DNA from: Modestobacter lapidis
GTDB lineage: Bacteria; Actinomycetota; Actinomycetes; Mycobacteriales; Geodermatophilaceae
Reading direction: 5' to 3'
Length of the DNA: 64,000 nt
Assembly (NCBI GenBank): GCA_019779905.1
Contig: JABAKE010000018.1
Span: 1-64,000, forward strand
The first letter of the stretch is position 1, and every line of letters starts with the position of its first letter. Positions 1 to 7,554 of the stretch are shown here, in pieces. The notes beneath the pieces are model-generated. The model did no database searches. It was not told the origin of the DNA and was given only the letters and a program-made list of their open reading frames with translations. The position numbers and the translations under genes were made by a program.

Positions 1-209
1 GCTGTGGAGCACCGCACTGGTGGTGCGACGTGCACCATCTCCTGCACTGGCTGTTCGGCGGCGAGACCAACCTGGAGAACTCCGGCCTCCTGTGCGAACG
101 GCACCACACCAAGGTCCACCACGGCTTCCGGGTCGAACGACCACCCGACGGCCGATGGCGCACCTATCGCCCGGATGGATCCGAGATCATCATCGGACCA
201 CGCCTGTAG
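1..209 (+). CDS. DUF222/HNH endonuclease, C-terminal fragment (cut by window edge)
   Basis: This reading frame (codons starting at multiples of 3) is open from the window edge to TAG at 207-209. It shows the HNH core of the actinobacterial DUF222/13E12 family: WWCDVHH near position 20, then GGETNLENSGLLC and ERHHTKVHHG. The CDVHH histidines, the Asn in NLEN and the CERHH segment match the metal-binding and catalytic HNH fold. These proteins are usually 350-500 residues with an N-terminal DUF222 domain, so most of the gene lies to the left. They are abundant, often multi-copy nucleases in actinobacteria; the role of this copy is unknown. Family call is firm, boundaries are partial. Confidence 0.85.
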   Translation, partial: CGAPHWWCDVHHLLHWLFGGETNLENSGLLCERHHTKVHHGFRVERPPDGRWRTYRPDGSEIIIGPRL

Positions 210-289
210 TGCCGGGTCGGGCACCGATCCGCCCCTGAAGGCGGCCCTAGGGACACTTGAGGCTGCTGATCGCCGGATAGCCTCCCGGC

Positions 290-667
290 GTGACCAGCAG
301 CAGCCTCTGCACCGACTGCGGGCATGAGTGGAGTCACCATCCCGGGGCCCTGCTCATCAAGGCGTGCGCCCAGTGCATCTACGAGGAGGACACCGGCAGA
401 CGCGATGAAGCCGACATGTGCTCGCGCGTAACCCCTGGCACCGAAGGTCTGCCCGCAGGTCACGGGTTGGTGGCCCGTCATCAGCATCGACGGTTCAGGA
501 GCGACCGCGTGCTGGTCGAAGGCCGCGACGGCTCGCGCTGGGCCACCCTTCGGCCTCCGAGCCAGTCCCGCGAGGACGTCCAGCGGTTGCTCGATCGAGT
601 GCAGGAAGACCTAGCTGCCATGACACTTGATCAGTTCGACGACGAGTATCGCGCTCTCGAGGGGTAG
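290..667 (+). CDS. Small zinc-ribbon-like hypothetical protein
   Basis: A 125-residue protein. Its N-terminus has two CxxC pairs (C7-x2-C10 and C26-x2-C29) with His12, His16 and His17 between them, the layout of a small zinc ribbon. The rest is charged: a basic central part, then an acidic C-terminal stretch (about 85-125) likely to be helical. I do not recognise the family. It lies 80 bases after the HNH gene and is not clearly in an operon with it. Downstream bases 668-774 hold nothing I recognise. Confidence 0.6.
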   Translation: MTSSSLCTDCGHEWSHHPGALLIKACAQCIYEEDTGRRDEADMCSRVTPGTEGLPAGHGLVARHQHRRFRSDRVLVEGRDGSRWATLRPPSQSREDVQRLLDRVQEDLAAMTLDQFDDEYRALEG

Positions 668-774
668 CCCTGAGTGGGCCGCTCAGGGCGACCCAAGCCG
701 TCGGCCGAACTGCATGGTCAGGCGGAACGCTGGCGGCCGCGGTGTCAGCCACCGGCGTCCGGCCATTCCGACGG

Positions 775-1230
775 TCAGAGCCGGCTGGTCGTTGCCTCGT
801 CCAGCTGGCCGGCGAAGTAGTGGTCGAGCACCTGGCGGAAGACCGGCTCGTCCGGCGCCGCGGCGGCGAACAGCGTCATCGACGAGCGCAGCTTCTGCCC
901 GTCGACCGGCCCGAACACGGCCACCGGGTCGGTGGTGTCCAGCTCGGTCAGCGCGGCCGCGCACTCCCGCAGCCGCGGGCCGAGCACCGGATGGGCCAGG
1001 TAGGCGCGCGCCTCGGCCAGGCCGGAGATCGCGTAGTGCTGCGCCGTCCCGCTGCGGCCGAGACCGGCGACCTGCGGGAAGACGAACCACATCCAGTGGC
1101 TGCGCTTGCGCCCGGCGCGCAGCTCGCGCAGCGCCTGGTCGTAGGTGCCGTCACGGTCCTGGGCCTCGACGAACCGCTGCAGCCCGTAGTCGTCGCCCAC
1201 CGCCCGCACGGTCGTCCTGCACCGGTCCAT
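775..1230 (-). CDS. DUF1810 family protein
   Basis: A protein of about 151 residues matching the DUF1810 family (YbfJ-like): YGLQRFVEAQ near the start, then GTYDQALRELRAGRK, SHWMWFVFPQ, an ARAYLAHPVLGPRL segment and a C-terminal FGPVDGQKLRSSMTLF stretch. Length equals the whole family domain, so nothing is missing. ATG at 1230 is preferred over TTG at 1236; GTG at 1200 is possible because the conserved part begins just after it. It is divergent from the acyl-CoA dehydrogenase operon, with 47 bases between starts. No function is established for the family. Confidence 0.82.
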   Translation of the reverse strand: MDRCRTTVRAVGDDYGLQRFVEAQDRDGTYDQALRELRAGRKRSHWMWFVFPQVAGLGRSGTAQHYAISGLAEARAYLAHPVLGPRLRECAAALTELDTTDPVAVFGPVDGQKLRSSMTLFAAAAPDEPVFRQVLDHYFAGQLDEATTSRL

Positions 1231-1277
1231 CGGCAACCCGGAGCGCCGCGGGGCGCGGCGCCCTGTAGAACCGGTCC

Positions 1278-2441
1278 ATGAGCACCCAGTCGCTGACGCT
1301 GGCGCCCGCGCCGCGCTCGGAGGCCGCCGAGCAGGTGCGCGCGGAGGTGCGGGAGTTCCTCGCCGCCGAGCTGGCCGCCGGCAGCTTCACCACGCACGTC
1401 GACACCTGGCTGTCCGGTCTCGACCCGGCGTTCTCCCGGAAGCTCGGGGAGCGCGGCTGGCTGGGGATGACCTGGCCGCGCCAGTACGGCGGGCACGGGC
1501 GGACGGCGATGGAGCGCTACGCCGTCACCGAGGAGCTGCTCGCCGCGGGCGCCCCGGTGGCAGCGCACTGGATCGCCGACCGGCAGTCCGGCCCCGCCCT
1601 GCTCCGCTACGGCACCGAGGCGCAGCGGCGCGCCATCCTGCCGCGAATCGCGGCGGGGGAGTGCTTCTTCGTCATCGGGATGAGCGAGCCGGACAGCGGT
1701 TCGGACCTCGCCTCGATCCGCACCCACGCGGTCCGCAACGCCGACGGCGACTGGGTCGTGAACGGCGCCAAGGTGTGGACGTCGAACGCCCACCTCTCGC
1801 ACTACGCGATCACCCTGGTGCGCACCTCGCCGGCCGACCCGGCCGCCCGGCACGCGGGGATGTCCCAGCTGCTGGTCGACCTGTCGCTGCCGGGCATCAC
1901 GGTCAATCCGATCCGCATCCTGGACGGCGGCCACCACTTCAACGAGGTGGTCTTCGACGAGGTCGTCGTCCCCGGCGAAATGTTGCTGGGGGAGGAGGGC
2001 GCCGGCTGGCACCAGGTCACCACGGAGCTCGCGTTCGAACGGTCCGGTCCGGAGCGGTTCCTGTCGACCTACCCGTTGCTCGCCGCGTTCGCGCGCCGGG
2101 TGGCCGACACCGGCGACGGCGCCGGAGTGGCTGCGCTGGGTCGGCTGTCGGCCCGGCTGCTGGCGCTCCGCCAACTTTCCCTGCGGATCGCCGCCGCGCT
2201 GGACCGCGGCGAGCTCCCCGACATCCCGGCCGCGCTGGTCAAGGACATGGGGACGACGTTCGAGGCCGACCTGATCGACGAGGTGCGCCGGGTGGTCGAC
2301 GTTCCGGCGTCCCTCGACTCACCCGACCCGCTGGGCCGGGCGCTGGCCGAGGCACAGCTGCACGCGCCGGGCTACACGCTGCGCGGCGGGACCAACGAGA
2401 TCCTCAGAGGCATCGTGGCGCGCGGGCTGGGGCTGCGATGA
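1278..2441 (+). CDS. Acyl-CoA dehydrogenase, first subunit of a pair
   Basis: A 387-residue acyl-CoA dehydrogenase: N-terminal helical domain, central flavin-contact segment GMSEPDSGSDLAS near residue 134, and C-terminal helical domain ending in RGGTNEILRGIVARG near residue 369. That last motif replaces the YEGT segment that carries the catalytic Glu in classical enzymes; such replacements occur in the alpha2beta2 FadE-type enzymes of actinobacterial sterol or branched acyl-CoA degradation, where the active site is shared between two proteins. The stop overlaps the next gene's ATG by four bases, so the two are translationally coupled. Likely FAD-dependent alpha,beta-desaturation of an unknown acyl-CoA. 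Confidence 0.93.
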   Translation: MSTQSLTLAPAPRSEAAEQVRAEVREFLAAELAAGSFTTHVDTWLSGLDPAFSRKLGERGWLGMTWPRQYGGHGRTAMERYAVTEELLAAGAPVAAHWIADRQSGPALLRYGTEAQRRAILPRIAAGECFFVIGMSEPDSGSDLASIRTHAVRNADGDWVVNGAKVWTSNAHLSHYAITLVRTSPADPAARHAGMSQLLVDLSLPGITVNPIRILDGGHHFNEVVFDEVVVPGEMLLGEEGAGWHQVTTELAFERSGPERFLSTYPLLAAFARRVADTGDGAGVAALGRLSARLLALRQLSLRIAAALDRGELPDIPAALVKDMGTTFEADLIDEVRRVVDVPASLDSPDPLGRALAEAQLHAPGYTLRGGTNEILRGIVARGLGLR

Positions 2442-3502
2442 GCACGGACACCGATCTGGTGGTCGAGACGGTCCGGGACATCCTGGCCGCGCACGAGCCC
2501 TTCGTCCTCACCGGCGAGCGGGCCTGGGACGCCGGGCTGTGGTCGGCGCTGGCCGAGGCGGGGCTGACCGGTGTCGGACTGCCGGAGGCAGCCGGCGGCT
2601 CGGGTGGCGAGCTCGCCGATGCCGTCGCCGTCGTCGCGACCCTGGCGCGCGGGGCCGCGGCGGTGCCGGTGGCCGAGCAGCTGCTGGTCGCCGGGCCGGC
2701 GGTGCTGGCCGCGGACCTGACGCTGCCGCCGGTCGACGAGCCGCTGTCGATCTCGGTGGACGGCGTGGTCACCGCGGCGGCCTCCGATGACGGCGACGGG
2801 CCGGGGCGCTGGACGCTGACCGGAACGGCGACCGACGTGCCGTGGGCCGGTGTGGCGCAGCACCTGGTGGTGCTGGCCGGCAGCGCGGTCGGCCCGGTGC
2901 TGGCGCTGGTCGACGTCGCCGGGCGGGACGTCACCCGGGCGGCGAACCTGGCCGGGGAACCGCGCGGATCGCTGGTGCTCGACGGGGTGGCGGCCAGCGG
3001 CGCCCTGCTCACCGGAGCGCAGGCCGAGGAGCTGCGGGCGCGGTACGCGGTGGCCCGCGCCGTGCAGCTGGCCGCGGCGCTGGAGCAGGTGCTGGCCTGG
3101 ACGGTGCAGTACGCCGGCGAGCGGCTCCAGTTCGGCCGGCCGCTGGCGAAGTTCCAGGCGGTCCAGACGGAGCTGGCGGAGATGGCCGGCGAGGTGACCG
3201 CGGTGGCCGCACTGGTCGACGCGGCGGTGCAGGTGCTCGACCGCGGCGGGCCGCTGGTGCCGGCGGCCGCGGCGGCGAAGGTGCGCGCCGGAGCGGCGGT
3301 GGAGGTGGTGGCCCGGCTCGCGCACCAGGTGCACGGCGCGATCGGCTTCACCCAGGAGTACCGGCTGCACCACCTCACCCGGCGCTGCTGGTCGTGGCGG
3401 GACGAGGGCGGCACCGAGCTGGCCTGGTCCCGGGTGCTCGGTGCCGGGCTGCTCGCCGACGGCCCCGACGCCCTCTGGCCTGCGCTGACCCGCGTCGTCT
3501 GA
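2438..3502 (+). CDS. Acyl-CoA dehydrogenase, second subunit of a pair
   Basis: A 354-residue acyl-CoA dehydrogenase-family protein starting at the ATG that overlaps the preceding stop (ATGA). The N-terminal domain is shortened. The middle domain lacks the usual SEPxxGSD flavin motif, but the C-terminal part keeps ERLQFGRPLAKFQAVQ near residue 230 and HGAIGFTQEYRLH near 305, typical of the flavin-phosphate-binding and substrate side. A pair of unequal homologues (387 and 354 residues) matches heteromeric FadE enzymes such as the FadE28/FadE29 type (family knowledge). The substrate cannot be read from the sequence. Confidence 0.9.
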   Translation: MSTDTDLVVETVRDILAAHEPFVLTGERAWDAGLWSALAEAGLTGVGLPEAAGGSGGELADAVAVVATLARGAAAVPVAEQLLVAGPAVLAADLTLPPVDEPLSISVDGVVTAAASDDGDGPGRWTLTGTATDVPWAGVAQHLVVLAGSAVGPVLALVDVAGRDVTRAANLAGEPRGSLVLDGVAASGALLTGAQAEELRARYAVARAVQLAAALEQVLAWTVQYAGERLQFGRPLAKFQAVQTELAEMAGEVTAVAALVDAAVQVLDRGGPLVPAAAAAKVRAGAAVEVVARLAHQVHGAIGFTQEYRLHHLTRRCWSWRDEGGTELAWSRVLGAGLLADGPDALWPALTRVV

Positions 3503-3511
3503 CCGGCCGCG

Positions 3512-6208
3512 ATGGCACTGGTCACCGGCGCGCAGGCGTCGGCCGCGCTGCGGGCCCGGCTCGGTCCCCGGCCGGACGCCCGGCCGGACACGCTGCCGGA
3601 CGCCCGGCCGGACACGCTGCCGGACGCCCGGCCGGACACCCTGCCGGGAGGACTGCCCGCGGCGCCGGACGGTCCGCGGCTCGACGACCCGAGCAGCTTC
3701 GGCCTCGCCCCGCTCCCGGCCGGGGTGGTGGCCGGCGACGTCCCGGACTGGCTGTGGGGCGACCCGCAGGACGGCCCGCCGCCCCGCCCGCTGCGTGATC
3801 CGGCGGCGTATCCGCTGCCCGACCCCGCCGGGCTGCTGCACGAGTCGCCGCACCGCGTGATCTTCGGCCCCGCGGACGACGGCGCCCCGCTCGACGGGCC
3901 GCGGGCCGACTACTGCCGGCTCAGCGCCGACGTGACCATGCGCGGGGGCACCACCTCCGGCGTCGTCTACCCGCTGGCCATCTGCGAGATCGCCCGGCAC
4001 CACCGGCTGCGCAGCGTGGGTGGCGCCTCGGCCGGGGCCATCGCCGCGGCGCTCGCCGCTGCGGCCGAGACGGGGCGCGCGTCGCTGGCCGACGGCTCCG
4101 CGCAGGTCGGTGCCCTCACCACCGAGCAGTTCGACGACGGGCACGTGCGCCCCGGGTTCGCCGGCCTGGCCGACGCGATGGCCTGGCTGGCCGAGGTCGA
4201 CGAGCCGTCCGGGCGCCGGCACCTGCGGATCGGCCAGCTGTTCCGGCCCGGCGCCGGTGCGCAGCCGCTGTTTCGCATCGTGGTGGCCGGCCTCCGGCGG
4301 CGTTGGTGGGCGCTCCCGGTGCTCGCCCTGGGCGCCTTCGGATGGGTGTCGAAGGTCGTCACCTGGGCACTGCTGCTCGCCGCCGCCGTCCTGCTCGGCG
4401 CCCAGCGCACCGGGTCGTCCGGCGGTCTCGCCGCCGGCATCGGCGTCGGCGCGCTCGGCCTGCTCGGTGCCACCCTGGTGCTGGCCGGGTGCGGCTGGGC
4501 GGTGCTCGCCGCGCGCGCCCGGCTGTCCGGCCGCCCGGTGCCGCCGCCGCAGCTCGCCGAGCCCGTCGCGCCGCCGCCGCGGCGGCTCCGGCCGGACCTG
4601 CGCCCGGTCGCCGTGCCGGCGGCCGGCCTGCTCGTGGTGGGCGCGGCCGTCCGGCTGGGGCTGCCCTGGTGGGCGCCCGCGGTGGCCGAGGTCCTGCTGC
4701 TGGCCGCGCTCTCGGCCGTCCTGGCGGCGAGCGCCTGGTCGGTCGTGGCGCACGCCGGTCGGCACCACTACGGGCTGGTGCCGGGGTCCGCGGCGCGGCA
4801 GGCCCGCGGGCCGTGGGGCCGGGTGGCCGGCGTGCCGGCACCCACGGTCGAGCGGCCGCTGGTGCCGTGGCTGTCCGGAACGCTGAGCGAACTGGCCGGC
4901 CTGCCGGCGACCACGGTGCTGCGTTTCGGCCACCTGTGGTGGGGCGTCGGCCGGTACGTGCCGGGACAGCCGCCCGGCGACGTGACGGACGTGGCCCGGG
5001 ACCCCCGGCGGCGCCGGGTCGACCTCCAGCTGATGACGTCGGAGCTGGTGCAGCAGCGTGCGCACCGGTTCCCGCTGCTGCCCGCCGACCCCGCCGACCC
5101 CGGCGACGGCCCGTCCACCGGCCAGGAGCAGCTGTACCTGCGGCTGTCCGACCTGACCCGGCCCGGGCGGGAGGTGTTCCCCGCCGAGGTGGTGGCGGCG
5201 CTGGTCGGGGACCGCCGCACGATCGTCGGCCGGGACGTCGGCGCCCGGGGGGAGAGGGTCGAGCTCTGCCCGCTGCCACCACCGGACGAGCTCCCGGTCG
5301 TGTTCGCGACCCGGCTCAGCCTGTCCCTGCCCGGGCTGTTCGAGGCGGTCCGGCTGTACCGCCGGGTGCAGCCGGCCACGGCCCGGGACGAGTTCGGGCG
5401 GCCCCTGCTGCGCGACGGCGACCCGCTGGTGCACCCCGGGCCGGCGGCCGCGATGTGGGTGCAGGAGCTGTGGTTCACCGACGGCGGTGTGACGTCGAAC
5501 TTCCCGATCCACTTCTTCGACTCGGTGCTGCCGCTGTGGCCCACCTTCGGCATCAACCTGCAGCCCCATCCGCCCGGCTCCGCGCACCAGGACGTCGAGC
5601 TGCCGCCGGACTGGCACGACCCGGGACGGGCGGGCGGCCCGCTCGGGCCGGGCCTCGTCGCGTTCCTCACCTCGATCGTCTCGACGGCCCGGGGCTGGCG
5701 GGACACCGCGCAGACCGCGATGCCCGGGTACCGCGGCCGGGTGGCCGCGGTACGGCAGCGTCCGGGCGAGGGCGGGGTCGACCTGTTCGTGCCGCCGGAG
5801 ACGATCGCGGCCCTGGCGCTGCGCGGCGCGCTGGCCGGCGCCCGGCTGGCCCGCCGGTTCCGGGCCGACGAGTGGTGGCGCCGGCACCAGTGGCTCCGGC
5901 TCCGGACATCGCTGGAGGACCTCGAGCAGCTGCGGGGCACGGTGACCGCCGGAGCCCGGGAGCCGGCCTACCGGGCCCTGCTGGACGGCGACGGCGCGGC
6001 GGCGCTGCAGGCGCTGGCCGGAACCGACTTCCGGGGCGACGCGCGCACGCCGCCGGCCTGGTCCTGGTACGCCCCGCGCGACCCCGGCGGCTACTTCGCC
6101 GCCGCCGAGGACGTGCGGGAGGCGTTCACCGGCCTGGCCCCGGAGCCCGCCCTCGCCGACGGCGTGCCGCAGCCGGCGCCGGAGCTGCGGCAGGTGCCAC
6201 CGGAGTGA
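3512..6208 (+). CDS. Patatin-like phospholipase with internal membrane segments
   Basis: An 898-residue protein. It opens with a proline/aspartate-rich tail (about 18-50) of repeated RPDTLPDA units. The patatin fold follows: oxyanion motif RGGTTSGVVYPLA near 148, nucleophile elbow GGASAGA with Ser173, and, far downstream, FTDGGVTSNFP with catalytic Asp657. Between Ser and Asp lies an insertion of about 200 residues with four likely hydrophobic membrane segments (about 270-300, 308-335, 370-385, 390-415). Ser-Asp dyad lipases of this family hydrolyse acyl chains of lipids; the membrane insertion suggests action at the cytoplasmic membrane. It follows the dehydrogenase pair by nine bases and may be co-transcribed. 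Specificity unknown. Confidence 0.85.
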   Translation: MALVTGAQASAALRARLGPRPDARPDTLPDARPDTLPDARPDTLPGGLPAAPDGPRLDDPSSFGLAPLPAGVVAGDVPDWLWGDPQDGPPPRPLRDPAAYPLPDPAGLLHESPHRVIFGPADDGAPLDGPRADYCRLSADVTMRGGTTSGVVYPLAICEIARHHRLRSVGGASAGAIAAALAAAAETGRASLADGSAQVGALTTEQFDDGHVRPGFAGLADAMAWLAEVDEPSGRRHLRIGQLFRPGAGAQPLFRIVVAGLRRRWWALPVLALGAFGWVSKVVTWALLLAAAVLLGAQRTGSSGGLAAGIGVGALGLLGATLVLAGCGWAVLAARARLSGRPVPPPQLAEPVAPPPRRLRPDLRPVAVPAAGLLVVGAAVRLGLPWWAPAVAEVLLLAALSAVLAASAWSVVAHAGRHHYGLVPGSAARQARGPWGRVAGVPAPTVERPLVPWLSGTLSELAGLPATTVLRFGHLWWGVGRYVPGQPPGDVTDVARDPRRRRVDLQLMTSELVQQRAHRFPLLPADPADPGDGPSTGQEQLYLRLSDLTRPGREVFPAEVVAALVGDRRTIVGRDVGARGERVELCPLPPPDELPVVFATRLSLSLPGLFEAVRLYRRVQPATARDEFGRPLLRDGDPLVHPGPAAAMWVQELWFTDGGVTSNFPIHFFDSVLPLWPTFGINLQPHPPGSAHQDVELPPDWHDPGRAGGPLGPGLVAFLTSIVSTARGWRDTAQTAMPGYRGRVAAVRQRPGEGGVDLFVPPETIAALALRGALAGARLARRFRADEWWRRHQWLRLRTSLEDLEQLRGTVTAGAREPAYRALLDGDGAAALQALAGTDFRGDARTPPAWSWYAPRDPGGYFAAAEDVREAFTGLAPEPALADGVPQPAPELRQVPPE
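3575..3646 (+). repeat. Three tandem 24-bp units inside the patatin gene
   Basis: Three consecutive 24-base units (gacgcccggccggacacgctgccg, 3575-3598, 3599-3622, 3623-3646) that are identical except for one base in the last unit. Each encodes eight residues of the Asp/Pro-rich N-terminal tail. Near-identity at DNA level suggests recent slippage. Confidence 0.9.
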
Positions 6209-6227
6209 CCGGCCCGGCCGATCAGCC

Positions 6228-6557
6228 TCAGGCCCTGATCGTCATCCGCCGGATCAGCGGCCCGTCCAGCTCGACGGTGACCGTGGTCGGGCCGTTGTAG
6301 CGCTGCCCGCTGACGGTCAGCGCGACGGTGCACGTCGTTCCGTCGACGGTGACCTGCTGGACCAGGTAGTGGGCGCGGGCGCCGATGTTCTCCGCGTCGT
6401 TCCAGGCGGCGATCTTCGCCGTGCCGGTGAACGTGCGGCCCCAGTCGTCGACGACGCCGTCGGGGGTGAAGGCGGCCAGGAAGGCGGCGCGGTCGCTGTT
6501 GTTGGTGGCGTCGATCATCTGCCGGACGCCGTCGGGGAGCGGTGCCGAGGCGGTCAT
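6228..6557 (-). CDS. SnoaL/NTF2-like protein
   Basis: A 109-residue protein with the pattern of the SnoaL-like (nuclear transport factor 2) cone fold: an N-terminal helix pair ending in DRAAFLAAFTPDGVVDDWGR, a short helix AKIAAWNDAENIG, then beta strands (LVQQVTVDGTTCTVALTV and TTVTVELDG). Length equals a single domain. Members include small isomerases, hydrolases and many proteins without activity; no specific role can be assigned. It ends 19 bases from the convergent patatin gene. ATG at 6557 is the natural start. Confidence 0.75.
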   Translation of the reverse strand: MTASAPLPDGVRQMIDATNNSDRAAFLAAFTPDGVVDDWGRTFTGTAKIAAWNDAENIGARAHYLVQQVTVDGTTCTVALTVSGQRYNGPTTVTVELDGPLIRRMTIRA

Positions 6558-6609
6558 GGCGGTGATCTCAGCACCACGCCGGGCCCGGCGACAGGGTCCC
6601 GGCCCGGCG

Positions 6610-7455
6610 TCAGGCGTCGGCCCGGTGCGCCTGCCACTCGGCGGAGGCCCGCCCCAGCGCGACGGCGTGGGTGAACCGCAGGCTGCCCACCAGCCAGAGC
6701 AGCACGTCGTGCAGCCGCAGCCGGGTCAGCGGCGCGCGCCCGGCCGGGGTGCCGAGCAGCGCGGCGACCGTCGTCTCCAGGGGCGCGAAGCCCGCGGCGT
6801 TGGCGCGCAGCTCGCGGTGCACCACGGCCTCCACGCCGCTGTCGCCCTCGCGCAGGTGCGGCCACAGCTGGCGACGGGTGGTCGGGCTGACGTGCGGGAA
6901 CAGCGCGGGGTGCCGGCGGTGCAGCGCCGCGGAGACGTGCTCGGGGCGCACCCCGTCGGTGTCGGCGCAGGACGTCCAGATCCGGCGCAGCGCGGCGCCG
7001 ACCGTGCCGGGTTCGTCGAGCACGCAGAACTCGGCGTCCGGGAGCGTCCAGAACGCGCGCCCGGCGGCGCGGACCACCGCGGCGTCGGCGAGCGGGCGGA
7101 CGTCGTCCAGGGCGCGGCGGACGGCGGACCACCCGGCCGGGTCGAGGCGGCCGTGCAGCCCCTCGGCGACGAGGACGTCGCCGTCCCCGGGGTCGCCGCT
7201 GGTGATCTGCTGGGCGTCGAACCGCTCGAAGCCGAACGCCAGCACCTGGTACCAGCGGCCCTCGGGGTGGTCGGGGGAGCGGAAGCGCAGCGGGCGCCGG
7301 CCACGGGCGTAGCCCAGCACCGCGGCCAGCGCGTCATTCCAGGGGAGGGCGTCGGGGCCGGCGCTGGGCAGGTCCAACGCCGGCCCGGCCGCCGTGCCGT
7401 CGGTCGCGCCCCGATCGAGCCGTGTCGCCGCCGCCTCGCCCATGACGTCCCCCAT
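6610..7455 (-). CDS. Conserved hypothetical protein (possibly DUF6308-like)
   Basis: A 281-residue soluble protein with no signal peptide or membrane segment. A central part reading AEGLHGRLDPAGW and a later stretch SAALHRRHPALFPHVSP followed by TTRRQLWPHL resemble, from memory, the DUF6308 group of actinobacterial proteins, but I cannot confirm that. No catalytic motif is evident. It lies 52 bases upstream of, and on the same strand as, the NTF2-like gene, so co-transcription is possible. ATG at 7455; a second ATG at 7443 is also plausible. The 99 bases to the stop of the protease gene on its far side hold only G+C-rich sequence. Confidence 0.6.
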   Translation of the reverse strand: MGDVMGEAAATRLDRGATDGTAAGPALDLPSAGPDALPWNDALAAVLGYARGRRPLRFRSPDHPEGRWYQVLAFGFERFDAQQITSGDPGDGDVLVAEGLHGRLDPAGWSAVRRALDDVRPLADAAVVRAAGRAFWTLPDAEFCVLDEPGTVGAALRRIWTSCADTDGVRPEHVSAALHRRHPALFPHVSPTTRRQLWPHLREGDSGVEAVVHRELRANAAGFAPLETTVAALLGTPAGRAPLTRLRLHDVLLWLVGSLRFTHAVALGRASAEWQAHRADA

Positions 7456-7554
7456 CGTGTGCCGGCCCCGTCGTCCGCAGCGGAGATGTTCCTCCGGTGC
7501 CCGCCCCGCCGTGCGGTGGAACGCCGCGGGCGGGACGGGCGGGGCGGGGCGGGC

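Noticed and set aside
2372-5887. A 1171-codon minus-strand frame opposite the acyl-CoA dehydrogenase and patatin genes
   Set aside because: Composition is Arg/Gly/Pro/His-rich without motifs; the plus strand carries recognised families with catalytic residues.
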